Assembly (NCBI GenBank): GCA_944472135.2
Contig: OX235262.1
Span: 169,383,509-169,447,508 of the forward strand
DNA: 64,000 bases
DNA from: Trichobilharzia regenti
Taxonomy: Eukaryota; Platyhelminthes; Trematoda; Strigeidida; Schistosomatidae
Direction: 5' to 3'
A program made the translations under genes and the position numbers. Below are positions 52,954-62,859 of the stretch, in pieces; position 1 is the stretch's first letter; every line of letters begins with the position of its first letter. Below the pieces are notes generated by a model. That model ran no database searches. It was given only the letters and a program-made list of their open reading frames with translations, and was not told the origin of the DNA.

Positions 52954-53472
52954 TATAACGACAAAAGACAAAGGCCGAGCAACAGATCGTTTATCGAGAA
53001 AATCAAGGGATATTTATAGATTTTTATGTAAATTATTGTCAGCGGAAAAGAAACCTCTTCTAATTGTTTGTTTTCTTGCTAAAGCTTATCTCTTTATGGC
53101 CGTTTCTCAGCGTCTGTGGCAAAGCGGTTAGGATGCTTGCTGACCATTCACATGGTCCGTGGTTTGATCTCCGGCTGACGCACACAATTGATATCAATGG
53201 TTTGGCCTGCTAAATTTGGGCTACTGATATCACATGCTAAAAATTCCATTCTTTTGTGTCAAAAATACTGTGTCTAGTCAATCTACAATAAAATTAAAAA
53301 TTAAAAAAAAATAAATAAAAATGTCTGCGAATCATATTTTCACACTTTAACTCCTCTGTGATTTTCTCAGTGTTAAGCTTTATTATTGCTTTTCTCATGA
53401 CCCTGATTCGGGACGTGAACATTGACGTAAACTGTTGTCTAGAATTTTGACTTGCAGCCAGCTCTCACCACA
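52954..53472 (-). mobile_element. Solo LTR carrying a SINE-2 insertion
   Basis: Minus-strand TGTGGTGAGAGC start at 53461-53472. The other end is degenerate (TATAAC for TGTAAC at 52954). It follows the 30.8-kb LTR text ('CAGATCGTTTATCGAGAAAA', 'GATTCGGGACGTGAACATTG'). Flanks GTAC (52950-52953) and GCAC (53473-53476) may be a 4-bp duplication with one change. The SINE at 53110-53325 splits it. Confidence 0.8.
53110..53325 (+). repeat. SINE-2 inside the solo LTR
   Basis: Head 'CGTCTGTGGCAAAGCGGTTA', then GGATGCTTGCTGACC, B-box 'CGTGGTTTGATCTCCGG', body 'GCACACAATTGATATCAATG', 'CTAAAAATTCCATTC' and an A-rich tail. LTR text stops at CCGTTTCTCAG and resumes with TCTGCGAATC. Confidence 0.8.
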
Positions 53473-54289
53473 GCACAACAGAAAGCCTAAACAAGGAGAT
53501 GAAACATATCAAAGAAGAAGCGTTGATGTTAAATAACTTTACTATCCTATAAAATTCATTAGGAAGATCAGAAAAGGTCAAAAGCAAAATAGAAATAATG
53601 GTGAAACTAATAATGATAACATAAATAAGAAAGAATATAAAGCATCTACAGTTTTAGCATATAACGAGGGGACATCTGAAACACTAATTAGGGGAGGGTT
53701 ATTAAAAAGGCAGGAATTAGGGTGGTGAAATTTAAGCCTTTAAACTCAATCAAATAGGACAAGCTCTGTAGGTTTAAGACGCTGTAGGTTGACCCAATTA
53801 AACGATATAATATAATTTAACAAAATACCTTGCAATCACTGTGAGTTAATTCAACTACATAGGTCAAACTAGTAGAACGGGATTGGTGACACTGTCAAAA
53901 CATAAGAATTTATCTGAGTGTAGAATGATTGCCCCTGCGAAGATGAGTAATTTAGAAACAAGCTCAGTAATTGCGCTGCATACAATAAAAAACAACCAGA
54001 AAGTAATATAGGAAGATGGAGATAGATAAAGACTGATTACTAAATCGTTGTTCATTAAATCTACACCCAACACATGCAACTGGAATGGAAAATAATACTA
54101 CCGATCAAATCAATCGATTTGAAATAGTTGATCAATATAAACGAAGTCAGAGAGTTTTGTGAATAACTTGATATGATTAGGAGTGGAAATAAATTATGCT
54201 CAAAACGTTGTCATCAGTTTTCTGTGTCCCTGTAAAACACTGTGAGATTTCATCAAAATAAATATTTTCCCCAATGGAATTATTTCGTT

Positions 54290-54900
54290 TCCTTTTTTCC
54301 TGAAATTTATAAGTCGCAGAACAGATTTGAACAATTAAACCTTACCGAAGGATGTATTAGAATTAGAAGTTAATTTTGATTAAAATAGTTGATTTGCCAG
54401 GATATTGCATATCATTTAAATTCGACAATATACACTTACTTGCATTCTTCAAGATTGATTAAAAACAAATTCAAGTTGAATATATTTTCAGCAGCAATCC
54501 ATTTGTTTTAGCAATCACTTATAATGTAAGTGTGAGCTCAATAGCTTTTCATCAAAAACGGAAATACTTTAATTACTGCAGCAGAAGTAGATGGAATAGA
54601 TATCAAGGTTAAACAACTGAATTCTAGAAATCTGACAACCTACAATGTCCACTTTTGATCTTGGAAATTAGTATGTGTCTGTATGATACAAACAGGTAGC
54701 TGCCCCATAAGAACTGGCTTAGGACAGTTAAACTTTCACTGAAGAAGTAGTTAAAAGTGTGATTAAATTTATACTGATCATTATTTCAAACAATACAATT
54801 GAAGAAGAAATGCTGACGAATCTATTGATGCATATTACGCTGTAGATTGACGAGACAAATTGAAAAACAAACTGTCAGTGCTGAAGAACTATGCATTAAT
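54290..54900. other. No supported gene between PLE-C duplicates
   Basis: AT-rich DNA. No frame. It may be PLE-C-derived at the far end. Confidence 0.35.
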
Positions 54901-55335
54901 ACGAACCCATGAAGATGAGTAATTTAGAAACAAGCTCAGCAACTGCACTGCATCCAATCACATACAACTGAACAATTGGATGGAAGAGAATTAAAATTCT
55001 AAAAAGTAATACAGGTAGGTGCAGAGCAAGAGAGGTCGATTACTGAATATTTGTTCATAGAATATAAATCCAACTAGTGCAATATGAATGATTCATCTCT
55101 GTTACTGGAAATATGGAAAATGTTACTACCAGTCAAATCAAGAGATAAGAAATAGTTGAACCATATAAACGAAGTCAGAGAGTTGTGTGTGAGTAACTTG
55201 ATGAATTTATGTGCAGTATAACATAAACCCTGTTCACAAAGTCAGCAGCAAAATATTGCTGTATAACACAGTGAGACTTTATCCAAATAAATTTCATCCC
55301 CAATGGAGTTATACTTTACCACAGTACACAAGTTA
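54900..55335 (+). repeat. Second copy of the PLE-C 3' region, direct repeat
   Basis: 'AAGATGAGTAATTTAGAAAC' followed by AAGCTCAG occurs at 53940 and 54912. 'ATATAAACGAAGTCAGAGAG' occurs at about 54137 and 55166. 'CCCAATGGA' ends both. The direct repeat unit is about 1 kb apart, with internal differences. Confidence 0.65.
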
Positions 55336-55339
55336 TGTT

Positions 55340-55684
55340 CTTATCTCTTAGTTTCCTTCCCTGATGGCATCTAAAACTGTAATCAATTTGTGATCAGAAC
55401 AGAATATCCGGTGTCATAATTTCCCTTACTAACATTTTAATGCACCAAGTTTCTCAAACTTACATATTATTATGAAGTCCATTAGGTTCCAGATGATCAC
55501 AGAATTTAAAGGAGAAAAAAAACAGAAAAGTAAGACAATCAATTACAGCTTACAATCTACTACAAATGATCAGACGAAGTTAGATGGCGTGTAGATTGTC
55601 TAAAGTTCACCACTATTGTTAACAAGCAAATGAGCTATGGTAAATGAAATCTAACAACTTAAACCTATTCAAAATGCCCATTAA
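55340..55684. other. No supported gene
   Basis: AT-rich spacer. Nothing recognised. Confidence 0.4.
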
Positions 55685-56802
55685 AATTTTCAGAAGAATG
55701 GATACTGAATAAATAATACTCTTTTCGATAACTTCATCATCAGGCTCTACTGTTATATATACACACATTATAGTGAATGAATGAATGACTTGGTGTTATG
55801 AACAACATTCATGTTGCTGTTTAAATAACATCGAATCAATAATATTGATAGATTGCAGCTAAATAGCATCAACATAACAATAAACTGAATGTCAGAAAAA
55901 TGAGGAAAGATAATATTACAGATTCGTGAATTTATAGTCTCTACTGAAGGCCAGCCAGGGCAGTAGTAGGGGTTGGACTTGCTTTTTTCGAACACAGAGC
56001 ACTGGTTGTTTCACGCTGATTGCGAGAGCCTCAGCTGTTTGGAGCATGTGGTGCTTCGATGATTTCGGTAATTTATTAGACACCCGGTAGATTATAGAGA
56101 AGGATTCTTCCACGCTGGCTTTGTGGCCAGTTTGCACCAGATGGTCCAATGTTACTAGAAAATTAGGAAAATCATTCAAAGAACTTTTAATCCTGGCGAA
56201 CTACACGTATCATTCTCTACACGACCGATGGTGCTACCTCGACTGAAGCCACTTCAAATTGTATCTACCAATCTATGAACGTGATTTTCCTTGCTCGAGA
56301 ACACAAATCAGTATGGCTAAGCATCAGTATTTCGATATAAGACCATCTGGTGCAAACTGGCCACAAAGCCAGCGTGGAAGAATCCTTCTCTATAATCTAC
56401 CGGGTGTCTAATAAATTGCCGAAATCATCGAAGCACCACATGCTCCAAACAGCAGAGGCTCTCGCAATCAGCGTGAAACAACCAGTGCTCTGTGTTCAAA
56501 AGAAGCAAGTCCAACCCCTACTACTGCCCTGGCTGGCCTTCAGTAGAGACTATAAATTCACGAATCTGTAATATTATCTTTCCTCATTTTTCTGACATTC
56601 AGTTTATTGCTATGTTGATGCTATTTAGCCGCAATCTATCAATATTATTGATTCGATGTTATTTAAACAGCAACATTAATGTTGTTCATAACACTAAGTC
56701 ATTCATTCATTCACTATAATGTGTGTATATATAACAGTAGAGCCTGATGATGAAGTTATCGAAAAGAGTACTCTTTGTTCACTATCCATTCTTCTGAAAA
56801 TT
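55685..56802. mobile_element. PLE palindrome, two 462-bp arms
   Basis: 55685-56146 and 56341-56802 are inverted copies of equal length. Each encodes, on its own strand, the PLE C-terminus: 'LVQTGHKASVEESFSIIYRV', 'SKHHMLQTAEALAISVKQPV' and 'QVQPLLLPWLAFSRDYKFTN'. The spacer (56147-56340) is unrelated AT-rich sequence. Only the last part of the nuclease domain remains. The right arm ends in a complete-looking hammerhead fold. Confidence 0.85.
56740..56780 (+). ncRNA. Hammerhead-like ribozyme motif in PLE arm
   Basis: GAGC (56740-56743) pairs with GTTC (56777-56780) as stem I (one G-U). Core CTGATGA is at 56744-56750, GAAA at 56761-56764, stem III is the palindrome AAGAGTACTCTT (56764-56775), and U56775-U56776 is the predicted cleavage dinucleotide. 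The stem II region TGAAGTTATC (56751-56760) pairs poorly unless GAT/ATC is used. The inverted arm at 55.7 kb keeps the core but not stem III. Confidence 0.55.
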
Positions 56803-56804
56803 CA

Positions 56805-57395
56805 ATTCAATTCAATTTATGGATTCGAAAAGTCTTAATTCCTAATGATTGTTCACTATACCAGCCCGTTTCTTTTTAATTTTATACTCTATTATCGTCT
56901 TTCTTTGATATTTTTTCTCATTTCAGTGAGTACAAAGATTTTTCAGTCCATGAACTGATTTTTTCCATGCAAAGAAATGTTTTGTCTTCATCTGCTTCCT
57001 GTTTATTATTTTTTTCGAACTGCTCAACAATGTAACCTGTATGCAAAAATCCTTTCAGGAATTCCGATAACCTTGTTTTTTTTTTGATTTTCCTTCTCAG
57101 AGTTTGATACGCTTACATCTTCCGCCAATAAATTCTTCACAAAAAATACTGAATGTCAATATTTTGCTTGTATTAAATACTTTTGTTTAATATTTCTATA
57201 AACCAAAAACATAGAAGTGTATCATCGTCCCACGAAAATAGTAATGTTTACTTAATTCAAAGGTACAAAAAGAGAACGAATTATGCGACAACCTAAGACT
57301 ATTCAAACTATTCAAATGTAGATATGGAAAACGAACACCTGTTCAGGGATTTTTAAACCCCGCTTTTGTTTCAATTGTTATGTTTTTATCATAAA
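56805..57395. other. No supported gene
   Basis: AT-rich, with AATTC repeats at 56801-56815 and several T runs. Nothing recognised. Confidence 0.4.
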
Positions 57396-57399
57396 GTAA

Positions 57400-57690
57400 C
57401 ACCAGTTATAGAGATCAGTGGAAAGCTCGTGGCACTGTACAGCTTTTACTACCTATTTTATGTCCCTCCAGGAGTATGGACCCTCTACACCCCACCAGGA
57501 ATCGAACCCAATCTCCTTGACCATTCCGACACTTGCGCTAGAATCCAAAGTCCATTTAGTTCTAACTTAGTTAATGTGTTAAACAGCTCTATCTCACCTT
57601 CGCTGAACATTCGCTTCACGTTGACACTTGTTGAAACCCCAGTGGTCACGAATTCCCACCACAACTTCAAGAAATCTATCCTGTAGGCAC
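57400..57690 (-). repeat. tRNA-derived SINE of another type ('SINE-4')
   Basis: On the minus strand 'GCGCAAGTGTCGGAATGGTC', then AAGGAGATTGGGTTCGATTCC: A-box and B-box spacing like a tRNA, with B-box GGTTCGATTCC. Flanking body 'GTTGTGGTGGGAATTCGTGA' and 'CCTGGAGGGACATAAAATAG'. It is the only copy I see, so boundaries are approximate. The minus open frame here is a by-product. Confidence 0.6.
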
Positions 57691-57884
57691 CAATGAGTTG
57701 AAGATTGATAGTCAGACTATGAGATTCGTGGGGATCTCAAATATCACATATTCGTTACGAACCGAAATCAATTAAACAGATCACTGGAAACTATGAGGCA
57801 ATATTTCGAGACTTTTAAATATTGCTCCTCAACAGAAAATACCTTAAACATTTGTTACAGCTTGAATGTATCCTTGAACTGTCT

Positions 57885-58265
57885 TATACATATGCTGGTT
57901 AGCTGAAAAATGATATCTGGTTGTCCACCAAAGGACGTTTGTATTGTTCACTAGTTCTCTCCGTCTTCATTTATGGCTGCAAGACATGGGCATTAAAAGT
58001 GGAAGACATGAAAAGTCAGGCTAGCTGTCTTTGATCATAGGTGGATGCATTCTGTCACCCTCGTTAGGTGGCATAATAGGTTGAATAATATTGAGGTTAG
58101 GCATCGAATGCTTGGTATGGATGGAAAATCAGTTGATGAAGTTGTGAAATCGCATCGACTGACATGAGTACGATGTGTGTTACTCATGCCAGTACACCTG
58201 GAAATGATAGCTGATATCGGATCAGACTGGAAAAGAGGTAGTTCTAATGAAACCAAAATATGTAA
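57885..58265 (+). pseudogene. Non-LTR family P, C-terminal fragment
   Basis: Shifted text 'LIYGCKTWALKVEDMKSQAS' (about 57970) and 'NNIEVRHRMLGMDGKSVDEV' (about 58085), then 'VKSHRLT', follow the 37.4-37.7 kb copy. It breaks off before the 3' UTR. Confidence 0.7.
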
Positions 58266-58337
58266 TCATTCCTTGATATTTTTAACAATGAAAGAATAAT
58301 TCCCATAAGCCATAAGAAAAAGACGTAAACAATGAAG

Positions 58338-58519
58338 GAAATTTTATTTTTAATTTATTTTTATTTTTTTTTGGTTACAGCTTGATTCCACACCGTATTT
58401 TTGGTGCAAGTGTAGAATTTTCAGCGTGGATATCGGTAGCCCGAAATTCGGCGTGAGCTCGAACCCCGAACCATGTGCATGGTCGGCGAGAGTCCTAACC
58501 ACTGTGCCACCGACGCACA
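58338..58519 (-). repeat. SINE-2, minus copy
   Basis: The minus head 'TGTGCGTCGGTGGCACAGTG' continues GTTAGGACTCTCGCCGACC, with B-box 'GGTTCGGGGTTCGAGC'. The body includes 'GGGCTACCGATATCCACGCT' and the tail is A/T rich at 58338-58372. Confidence 0.8.
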
Positions 58520-58554
58520 GTAGCAAAATTATAATACGAACATTACTCTGGTCA

Positions 58555-58625
58555 CGGTGGGACGATTAAATGTTTGTAACGCTATTGAATGCAGAGGTCC
58601 GGGTTCAGATCCCGAATAGCTAATG
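58555..58625 (+). repeat. Possible tRNA-like SINE fragment
   Basis: 'GGTCCGGGTTCAGATCCCGA' at 58595 contains a B-box-like GGTTCAGATCCC. 'GTCACGGTGGGACGATTAAA' upstream could be a weak A box. Too short to place. Confidence 0.3.
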
Positions 58626-58629
58626 CTTC

Positions 58630-58875
58630 AGCTATGTATAGATGGCGTATGCGAAATCAATTTGTTCGGTATTGAAGAACTCTTTGTATAACACTGTGAA
58701 GCATTCATGTGGGGATGCTCAATGTTCGGATATGACAAGGTGTTCAAGGATAGAGCTGCCAGTATTCTTCTCTTCCCTTCTAGCTAACCAATTTGAACAA
58801 TGTTTCAGATCACGTTTGTTGACTTGACGTTGCGTACGGCCGATATACTTTGCCCCAAACGAGCAAGTCAATTGA
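58630..58875 (-). pseudogene. PLE GIY-YIG endonuclease fragment (PLE-D-like)
   Basis: The minus reading gives 'LTCSFGAKYIGRTQRQVNKR', then 'DLKHCSNWLARREEKN', 'SSILEHLVISEH', a stop, and 'CFTVLYKEFF'. The YIGRT centre and the H...W spacing match the 25.5-kb copy. One stop, no RT. The next upstream minus-strand block is the RT piece at 58.93 kb, so a linker deletion likely joined the two. Confidence 0.75.
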
Positions 58876-58930
58876 TAAATACATATTTAAGTGGCCTAAA
58901 GTGGTATCTTATCCTTAATGTTAGACTGGA

Positions 58931-59110
58931 TTAACTGTCGGCTGGAGAATGTGATACGTAAGGTTTCCTGTAAACACTAGTGTTTAACTCCTCGTCTTCT
59001 TTCCTTTTTACGTTGCAATCTAACACTGGGAAACCCACACATTCAAACAGATATTTGGACTTCCGATCATCCCATCCTATGTCAACAAAAACAGGGTTGG
59101 TGAAATGTTT
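58931..59110 (-). pseudogene. PLE RT C-terminal block
   Basis: 'VGFPVLDCNVKRKEDEELNT', then SVYRKPYVSHSPADS, read on the minus strand: the PLE 'LPFLDV...DG-L-TSVYRKPT' block that follows the RT catalytic region (also at 31.9 kb). Truncated on both sides. Confidence 0.7.
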
Positions 59111-59114
59111 AGGT

Positions 59115-60145
59115 GACAAAGCAGAAAAACTAAGTAGTACCAAGGAAAATCTAAGATAAGAAGTAACACATATGAGAGAAGTCTTGAAACATAATAATTA
59201 TCCAGATAAATTAGTCAGAAAGTAGGCAGGGAAGTATAAGAACAAAATAAATAATGATAGTAGTGATAGTGGCAGTAATATTAATGATAGTAATATTAAT
59301 GACGACATGCATGTCAAACATGCGCAAGACAACACCGACAATAAGGAATCTAAATCATCACTAGTAATTCCATACAAGGAAGGAACTTTGGAAACTTTAC
59401 ACAGAGTTCTTAACAAGAAAGGAATAAAAGTGGTTGGCATTTAAACCAACCACAAACTCAATCGGAAACAAGCTTTATCGATTAAAGGATCCTGTGAAAC
59501 CTTTAAAACAAAACAATTTAGTTCATCTAAAAACCCTGCCTGCAATGACTGTCAGGTCAAATACATAGGTCAAAGTAGTAGAACGGGGTCAGTCAATCAG
59601 ACTAGCTGAGCATAAAAACCTAGTAGCGAAATCTAGATTAGTTCACCCGAATAAGATAAGAAATCTAGAAAAATAGTTCAGCTACACCACTCACTACATG
59701 CAATTACACGCGACCATATAATAGGATGAGATAGGATAACAGTTTCGAAATCTAATGTCACAGGGTGAAAGGAGAGATTGACAGCGAAAGCTTTGTTTAT
59801 CGAATCAACTGCAAACACGTGTAATAGGAATGATTCAACTATTGTCCCAGATATCTGGAGAATTCTACTACCCTTACGACAAACAGGAGAATACAAAGAA
59901 AACTATAAAACTCAAGTTTCAAAGTTGTATGATTATACCGGATATGATTATGAACAATAATTTTTGTTCAAAACGATGGAATTTCGTTCCATTTCCAAAA
60001 TTCTCCAGCCCGCGACATATTCACTCATTTAAAATAAGAACGAAGCAGTATTTTGTAAACCATTCAGAAAATTCATTTAAGTACAGAATATTCTTCATGG
60101 ACGTTAATGCATGGTTAGAAGGAAGTACAATTGAGTAAACTTGAT
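59115..60145 (+). pseudogene. PLE-C linker and GIY-YIG remnant
   Basis: 'VTHMREVLKHNNYPDKLVRK' (59165 on; NNYP-x-LV block), an acidic/asparagine-rich stretch, 'SSLVIPYKEGTLETLHRVLN' (59355 on; IPY block) and then 'NPACNDCQVKYIGQSSRTGS' (59525 on; the nuclease centre C-x2-C...YIG) and the AEHKNLVAKSRLVHPNKI-equivalent text after a shift. Downstream 59780-60138 is open in short frames without a recognised domain. Same family as 53.7-54.3 kb. Confidence 0.75.
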
Positions 60146-60149
60146 GCAT

Positions 60150-60700
60150 TTCGCCCTGAAGAAAATTTGGTAGCGCAGTGAATTAAGCAGAACGCCATTT
60201 GATTTTAAGAGGTAATTTCAAATTTTCTTGAAGATATCACCTCAATATTTTCATTCCTCACTTATTTTTAAGGATATAAAGTTAATTTATGAGAGAAAGC
60301 TTATTTAACATAAAAGAAAGAAGAGATAAAACGATATGGAAATTTTTTACACTTAATAAAAACTGTCTTCTCCCCTAACTAACAAACAGAAAAGAATGTA
60401 GGATTTTTATTTAATTCCTGTACTCTTCAAACATCATGTGTCATTTATTTACTTAAAATGACAATATCATGATTGAAAATCTCATGCAATGATAAAAAAA
60501 AGTTTTAAAAAAAGTAATTAACTTTTCTGTGCAAAAAAGGTTGATGTAATCCAGTTGTGTTGCTAAGAAACTGAAAGTGGTGAAGTAATCAGAGTTCAGC
60601 AGTATTCCGTATACTGTTTCTGTGACAGTATTAGAAATGTTGCTTTTCTATTCAGGTAAAATGAGATGACACTATCTAAAATTCTTAATTTGTCTTACAT
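60150..60700. other. No supported gene
   Basis: AT-rich DNA. No recognised feature. Confidence 0.4.
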
Positions 60701-60704
60701 GTTT

Positions 60705-60822
60705 AAATAACCTAGGAGCATGCTGAATGTTCTTCGAGCAGTGTTGTCTGACATAAGATCGATTAGATTGGGAAACAGCTAGTGATGGTCAAAAAGCAAA
60801 ACATAGAATCAGTTTATCAAAC
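60705..60822 (+). pseudogene. Family P fragment, left of PLE insertion
   Basis: 'TTGTCTGACATAAGATCGAT', then TAGATTGGGAAACAGC, matches 5.62-5.66 kb ('LADTGSIRLG'-type end). It ends with GTTTATCAAAC (60812-60822), the left target duplication. Confidence 0.7.
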
Positions 60823-61925
60823 TTGAACAAAGCAAGAACAACAAGTGTACCAGGATAATATGAGCTCATCTTTTATTATTTAATCGAGGATTACTCTCAA
60901 CTGGTTACAACCTGAACGTTAAAAAATATGAATTACATTAAAGATATGAACATACTTTTCCACGATCATAAAGAGTAATTGGTAGGAATTAAAAGTAACA
61001 TTAATCCAGAATGTTTTAACTAATTAGGAGTTACAAACACTGACTATTTATAAAATAATCAGACAATTAGGCTTGGAAACAAAAAACAGGGTTGCGTATA
61101 AATGTGTGTGTATAGAAACAAGGTTTAGCTAGAAAGAGCATAACAAAAAAGTAGATTACGTAACTAAAGAAAACGTCTTATCTAATAACCAATAGAAAAA
61201 AGCAAAGAAAAGAAACAAAGTAGGGTGAGTCATGTTTAGATGAGAGAGTAGAGTTTTCTAAACGTGAAAAAGGTGACTCATGAAAGTTGTATATTTTTGT
61301 TGTCACCAGGGCAGTGCAATATTCACGACTGTCTCTTTCTGCGTACATAGATTTTGTTTCAGTCGTTTGATGGAAATTGCTTCAGCAAAGCGTAGCAAGC
61401 CAGGTTTCTTTTGCTTGTTGATTATTTTGAACAACTTCAGGTTGTCTACAATATGACCAGTGTCCAATAGATGACGAGCAATCGCACTGTTTAATGCTTG
61501 CGGACCTTTCAGTCTCAGGTTCTTTGGTATGTGTTCATAAATGCGAACACTAACCCTTCTCTCTGTTCTTCCAATGTATGTGCTTTAGCACGTACATGTA
61601 AATTGGTAGACACAGTTGGAGGTAACATGAGGTGGGTATTTGTCCACTTATGATTGTCTCAAACAATTCTATAAGTAGTCAGTGTTTATAACTCCTAATC
61701 AGTTAAATCATTCCGGGTAATGTTACTTTTAATTCCTACCAATTACTCCTTATGATCGTGGAAAAGTATGTTCATATCTTTAATGTAATTCATATTTTTT
61801 AACGTTCAGGTTGTAACCAGTTGAGAAGAATCCTCGATTAAATAATAAAAGATGAGCTCATATTATCCTGGTACAATTGTTGTTCTTGCTTTGTTCAAGT
61901 TTATTAATGGGAAGAATTGCATGAA
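60823..61925 (-). mobile_element. PLE with inverted arms inserted in family P
   Basis: Flanked by GTTTATCAAAC (60812-60822) and GTTCATCAAAC (61926-61936), 10 of 11 identical. Arms of about 265 bp (60823-61085 and 61645-61908) are inverted copies starting 'TTGAACAAAGCAAGAACAAC'. The interior minus strand encodes the nuclease. The unpaired tail (61909-61925, following CAAGTTTATTAATGGG) lies at the end opposite to the nuclease 3' side, unlike the 22.6-24.1 kb copy. Both arms keep stem I CCAG/CTGG of the hammerhead-like fold, but the core is TTGAGAA. Confidence 0.8.
61290..61640 (-). pseudogene. PLE GIY-YIG endonuclease frame in the 61-kb element
   Basis: Minus reading: 'CVYQFTCT' and a stop, then 'STYIGRTERRVSVRIYEHIP', 'KNLRLKGPQALNSAIARHLL', 'DTGHIVDNLKLFKIINKQKK' and 'LLRFAEAISIKRLKQNLC', TQKETVVNIALPW. 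The nuclease residues Y, R, H and E are in place. One stop just upstream of YIG. Very close in plan to PLE-A. Confidence 0.78.
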
Positions 61926-61936
61926 GTTCATCAAAC

Positions 61937-62110
61937 GTTTAACAGTTTGTTTAAACCAGATGTAGACTGTTTGACTGGTTGGGGTTCTCGAGACTGGAAG
62001 GACTAATGACTGGAGGTAATACGTAATGTACCTAGAAATCGTTCGCAATGTCTGATGGCGCAGACGCCTTCACTCTTAATAATTTCCTAAATTCACTAAA
62101 CCTTATTGTT
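61937..62110 (+). pseudogene. Family P fragment, right of PLE insertion
   Basis: 'GATGTAGACTGTTTGACTGG', then TTGGGGTTCTCGAGA, matches the family P 3' part at 37.83 kb ('TGTAGACTTCCTGGTTGGGG') and 5.73 kb. It continues the left piece once the PLE and one duplication are removed. Confidence 0.7.
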
Positions 62111-62119
62111 TCGCATGTT

Positions 62120-62610
62120 ACTGTTCCTTCTTCATCATATTTCTGCTTATTATGATACTTATGAATACACTCAACACTTTCTACGGCAAACAGTCAAACT
62201 CTTAGTCATTACACCTCCTTGTCCTCACTGCAAACTTGTTAAAAAGGATTACTGAATGTACAAGAGTTAGTTTTCTAAATTATGTCTGATTATGTGCCAC
62301 TAAGTTTAGAATTATTACAAAATTCTATGCCAAAAATGTTCAAGAAAGCATCTAAGGCAAACGAATTTTATAGATAAAAGTAGGCCAAATAATTTATGTT
62401 GTTTGGTGATACTCCCTTCCGGTGGAAAAATAAATCAATTCATTTCCCATTGTTATTTTCATCTTTCGTTCTAATGGTTGTCATCAAAACAGAGTAATTT
62501 TTTCTCTTTATCAATAAATGATTCTTAAAATTGTTTAATGGGGACTTCTGCATACAAACATGCCTATGACGTATCCAGATTACTTTAATTCATTGTCTTG
62601 TGTTAGCAAA
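62120..62610. other. No supported gene
   Basis: AT-rich DNA without recognised features. Confidence 0.4.
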
Positions 62611-62614
62611 GGTA

Positions 62615-62850
62615 TATTATTAATATTCCCTTGGATTCCTAGTGGAACAGAGCTTCGACAGTTCATTTTCATTTCTTTCTGTATTCTGCAATCTACCTTA
62701 GCTGACTACATGATTTACCATATGCTCTAATTTCCACCTCTAACGATCTCCTTCATATCACCCTCAGAACCTTGCCCATCTAGTTGTTTCCCTTTCACCT
62801 TCTACTCGAGGGATGGCGTGGCACGCGATGTCATCCAACGAAAATCATTA
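62615..62850 (-). pseudogene. RTE 3' end fragment (RTE-B)
   Basis: 'TATTCCCTTGGATTCCTAGT', then GGAACAG, and 'CTCGAGGGATGGCGTGGCAC', then GCGATGTCATCCA: the last 230 bp of the RTE-B 3' coding end and UTR. 5' truncated. TAATATT tail at 62618-62626. Confidence 0.8.
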
Positions 62851-62859
62851 ACCCTGCTA

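Larger units (their letters stand above)
52764..54285. mobile_element. PLE-C locus with inverted arms, interrupted by a solo LTR
   Basis: The left arm (about 52764-52930, minus text 'CAACGTTTTGAGCACAATTT') is inverted relative to 54110-54285 ('TCAAAACGTTGTCATCAGTT', 'CTGTAAAACACTGTGAGATT', 'CCCCAATGGAATTATTTCG'). The interior (53680-54080) holds plus-strand traces of a GIY-YIG domain: 'CAACTACATAGGTCAAACTA' followed by GTAGAACGGG aligns with the clearer 'YIGQSSRTG' copy at 59.56 kb. The solo LTR at 52954-53472 sits between left arm and interior. Confidence 0.6.
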
